Source of the DNA: Bacillota bacterium
Lineage (GTDB): Bacteria; Bacillota; Clostridia; Lachnospirales; Lachnospiraceae
Direction: 5' to 3'
Assembly (NCBI GenBank): GCA_023398375.1
Contig: JAEWSH010000058.1
Span: forward strand, 1 to 55,822
Length of the DNA: 55,822 bases
Under the pieces are notes generated by a model that saw only the letters and a list, made by a program, of their open reading frames with translations, did no database searches and had not been told where the DNA came from. This document shows, piece after piece, positions 53,886-55,822 of the stretch. The translations under genes and the position numbers were made by a program. Numbering within the stretch: the stretch's first letter is position 1; every line of letters begins with the position of its first letter.

Positions 53886-54116
53886 ATTTCAATAAATTTG
53901 CACATAAAAATATAAAGCAAAAATTGATGCACAACATTGTTTGGTGCGCAACTGTATCAAGCCGCAGGTACTTTGAACATGTTTTTTATGTTCTTATGTG
54001 CCATTGCGTGCTGAATCCAAGCGGGAGCGTGTTGCGAATGAACTATGTTGTGTATCAATTTTTCAGTAACATAAATTGTGCAAATTGAAATTTAAATATA
54101 ATTAAGCTTTTGACAC
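53886..54116. repeat. Palindromic element, copy C (about 231 bp)
   Basis: Same orientation as copy A. It contains AATTGATGCACAACATTGTT, AACTATGTTGTGTATCAATT, the central hairpin GAACAT-GTTTTTT-ATGTTC, and the right end AAGCTTTTGACAC. The left terminal arm is degenerate: AATTTGCACA remains but the TGTCAAAAGC end is lost. It lies just after the stop of the zinc-ribbon membrane-protein gene. Confidence 0.8.
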
Positions 54117-54136
54117 TTGAATTTATTATTTATTTG

Positions 54137-55633
54137 TTAAAATGATTTCAGATATTTTTCATAATCTTTCAACGTAATGGTGACCCATCCGCAGTAATTA
54201 TTGTATGTGTAATTATACCCTACTTCCATTCCCATTGGCGTATAAAATATAATACTTGTAGTTGTATCGTTCATGCTATCTGCCACTTCCTGATCTGATA
54301 TCTCATCAACTGCCGGTATCCCACCATCATATTCATTCTGTACACTGTTTTTTTCTCTAAAAATACCTGCAAACGTTTCATCGATATCTAAAATCTCATT
54401 ATTTTCCATCAATACTCCATTTTGTAAATCGACGTTAATTCCATATAGATCGAACCCAGCCTCTCCGTCAACCTCCCAATTTTCATCCAATACAATACTC
54501 ATAGTCTTATCATCATTGAATGTTATGTAAGAATCCGTATTTAGTTCCATAAGACCTTCATAGTCGCTGCCTTCCGGATAGTTGTCAAAATAATTTCCGG
54601 CCATATATGCTGAATAAGCAAGTATTTCATTATTCAGCTCCTCAATATTAGGTATGTCGCCTTCTAATTGATAAAACGCAACGCGAATTACTATATTGCT
54701 GTCAGGTGACTCATAATCATAGAATTCTCTGTTAATTTTATAATCGACATTTTCATCTATGCATTCGCGTATATTTTCATAGTATTCGCCCTTGAACTCA
54801 TTTTTACTGTGATTATCATGATTCGTCCCCCAGCGATTTACGTAATCATCCTCTAAAAAAGGATCTTCACCATTGGTCTTTCCTTCTGGTTCAAGATACT
54901 CTTCTTCTCCCCGATTCTCTTCTCCTTCAAAGATACTTGGATCCGCGGGCTTATTCGTTTCAGTATACGAATCCACAGCAGAACTTTCCTGTCCCGTATA
55001 TAACAAAAAACCAAAAAATATAATAACTATAATAAGCAATACAAGCATAGTAATTCCGATTGTTACTGCAACAATAACAGTTGTATTACTTTTCTTATTT
55101 TGATTTATATTCAAATCATTCGGAATATAGATATTGTTTCCCTGATTCTGGTTATATCCCTGGTTCTGGTTATATCCCTGGTTCTGGTTATATCCCTGAT
55201 TCTGGTTGTATCCCTGATTCTGGTTGTATCCCTGATTCTGGTTATATCCCTGATTCTGGTTATATCCCTGACTGTATCCTTGGTTCTGATTGTATCCCTG
55301 ATTCACCTTTTGATATTTTTGTTCATATTTCCTGCACTGTTCTGCATATCCATTATTTGTTATGATAGCACCATAAGCATTTTGTTGTTCACTTCCAGCC
55401 TGGCTCTGTGTCCCTTGATATAATTCTCTCTGGGCAGATTCTGGTTGCCTGGTTCCGTTGGATGTATCTTGATTTGCCTTATAAATCTGGCCTGAAGAAT
55501 AAGCAAATGTATCCGGCTTTCCATCTCCTGATTCACCATTTTTTAAATGATGTCCACAACTTTGACATACCCCATCCCTTGCCAAAGCGCCGCATTTTGG
55601 ACAAAAATCAAATTTCCCCGATTGTTCACTCAT
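54137..55633 (-). CDS. Zinc-ribbon membrane protein with Gly-Tyr-Asn-Gln repeats
   Basis: The start at 55633 (GGGAG, 10-nt spacer) gives 498 residues. An N-terminal zinc ribbon (FCPKCGALARDGVCQSCGHH) precedes a Gln/Asn/Ser-rich linker. Then come eight copies of GYNQNQ with one shortened GYSQ unit (about 115-168), one membrane helix (about 185-210) and an acidic extracytoplasmic region. The C-terminal domain (about 270-498) is rich in Asp, Glu, Asn and Tyr and unrecognised. Zinc-ribbon plus single-pass proteins of this type are common in Lachnospiraceae, but the function is unknown. Confidence 0.85.
   Translation of the reverse strand: MSEQSGKFDFCPKCGALARDGVCQSCGHHLKNGESGDGKPDTFAYSSGQIYKANQDTSNGTRQPESAQRELYQGTQSQAGSEQQNAYGAIITNNGYAEQCRKYEQKYQKVNQGYNQNQGYSQGYNQNQGYNQNQGYNQNQGYNQNQGYNQNQGYNQNQGYNQNQGNNIYIPNDLNINQNKKSNTTVIVAVTIGITMLVLLIIVIIFFGFLLYTGQESSAVDSYTETNKPADPSIFEGEENRGEEEYLEPEGKTNGEDPFLEDDYVNRWGTNHDNHSKNEFKGEYYENIRECIDENVDYKINREFYDYESPDSNIVIRVAFYQLEGDIPNIEELNNEILAYSAYMAGNYFDNYPEGSDYEGLMELNTDSYITFNDDKTMSIVLDENWEVDGEAGFDLYGINVDLQNGVLMENNEILDIDETFAGIFREKNSVQNEYDGGIPAVDEISDQEVADSMNDTTTSIIFYTPMGMEVGYNYTYNNYCGWVTITLKDYEKYLKSF
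55139..55318 (-). repeat. 18-bp tandem coding repeats (GYNQNQ)
   Basis: Seven consecutive units of an 18-bp sequence (ATATAACCAGAATCAGGG type on the minus strand) are followed by one 12-bp unit and another 18-bp unit. Units differ by single third-position changes. The repeat keeps the reading frame and encodes GYNQNQ in the gene at 54137-55633. Copy-number change by slippage is likely. Confidence 0.9.
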
Positions 55634-55703
55634 TTTTATTTGTCTCCCTCTATAAAATCCCTTACTTATCTTTTGTTGTCCTTTATTACACACTTACTGA
55701 CAT

Positions 55704-55821
55704 GCCGCTACAAGCGGCACAAATAATCCGTGAGAAGAAGACTCGCAAGAGGCTTCTTCCTGTGTGAGATTTAGAAATTCTTAGTAACAGTATGTTTGTT
55801 ACTTAGAATTTCTTCTCACAC
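55704..55821. repeat. Cluster of three inverted repeats at the right edge
   Basis: GCCGCTACAAGCGGC (55704-55718) and GAAGAAG..CTCGCAAGAG..CTTCTTC (about 55734-55759) precede a 60-bp palindrome at 55762-55821. The palindrome has arms GTGTGAGA/TCTCACAC continued by AGAAATTCTTAGTAAC/GTTACTTAGAATTTCT. It may continue past the window. No gene is seen in this stretch, which lies upstream of the zinc-ribbon gene. Confidence 0.65.
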
Positions 55822-55822
55822 T

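Noticed and set aside
55139..55318. CRISPR array
   Set aside because: The units are 18 bp with no spacers, keep the reading frame and encode GYNQNQ. They are a coding tandem repeat.

Overview
The window looks like a low-GC (roughly one third G+C) Gram-positive chromosome, most probably a spore-former-related member of the Lachnospiraceae / clostridial cluster XIVa. The evidence is the 16S rRNA 5' end, tmRNA with smpB and rnr, a tryptophan T-box, LexA-type boxes at recA, RNase Y, a SpoIIM-like protein, a SpoVB-like flippase, and the nudF-spoIIM-xerD order also known in Bacillus. The family assignment is an inference; no database comparison was possible. Almost all genes lie on the minus strand, co-directional with the rRNA operon that begins at the left edge.

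Layout from left to right. (1) 1-630: 16S rRNA 5' end, its leader and two tandem rRNA promoters. (2) 0.7-6.6 kb: a lipoprotein, an OmpR/histidine-kinase pair split by a small membrane-protein gene, and a membrane protein, metallo-beta-lactamase hydrolase and PEBP-like protein. (3) 6.7-16 kb: a sugar-sensing and uptake locus. A membrane-anchored RbsB-like protein, a NarX-type kinase, a NarL-type regulator and an orphan MalE-like protein sit upstream of a ribose-type ABC importer (RbsA/C/B-like) and a VOC protein. The same palindrome occurs in front of both transcription units. A TetR-like gene with a shortened helix-turn-helix follows. (4) 16-18.5 kb: accessory genes, including two cysteine-rich proteins of unknown function and a truncated C39-like protein. 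(5) 18.5-22.2 kb: ssrA, smpB, rnr and secG. (6) 22-39 kb: enolase, GpmI, a CDF metal exporter, thiN, a glycosyltransferase, a thiolase, ferredoxin-type proteins, a T-box-controlled lone trpD, a Crp-like regulator, a TRIC channel, and gap-pgk-tpi. (7) 39-46 kb: a PHP phosphatase, the nifS-nifU-mnmA sulfur-transfer genes, a flippase and DAHP synthase. (8) 46-53.7 kb: xerD, spoIIM, a NUDIX hydrolase, an aminotransferase, rny, recX and SOS-controlled recA. (9) 54-55.8 kb: a zinc-ribbon membrane protein with a long Gly-Tyr-Asn-Gln repeat.

The functional themes are lower glycolysis (gap-pgk-tpi, gpmI and eno in three separate units), RNA and ribosome quality control (rnr-smpB-ssrA, rny), sulfur transfer to tRNA (nifS-nifU-mnmA), DNA repair and recombination (recA, recX, xerD), and regulated sugar import.

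The most notable unexplained structure is a set of long palindromic intergenic elements. One roughly 230-260 bp family occurs three times complete or nearly so, plus once as an internally deleted 108 bp copy. Its central hairpin shows a compensatory base-pair change between copies. A second, small hairpin family recurs near gpmI, in the trpD leader and in the mnmA leader. Two further long palindromes (about 148 and 264 bp) lie beside these. No transposase is present in the window.
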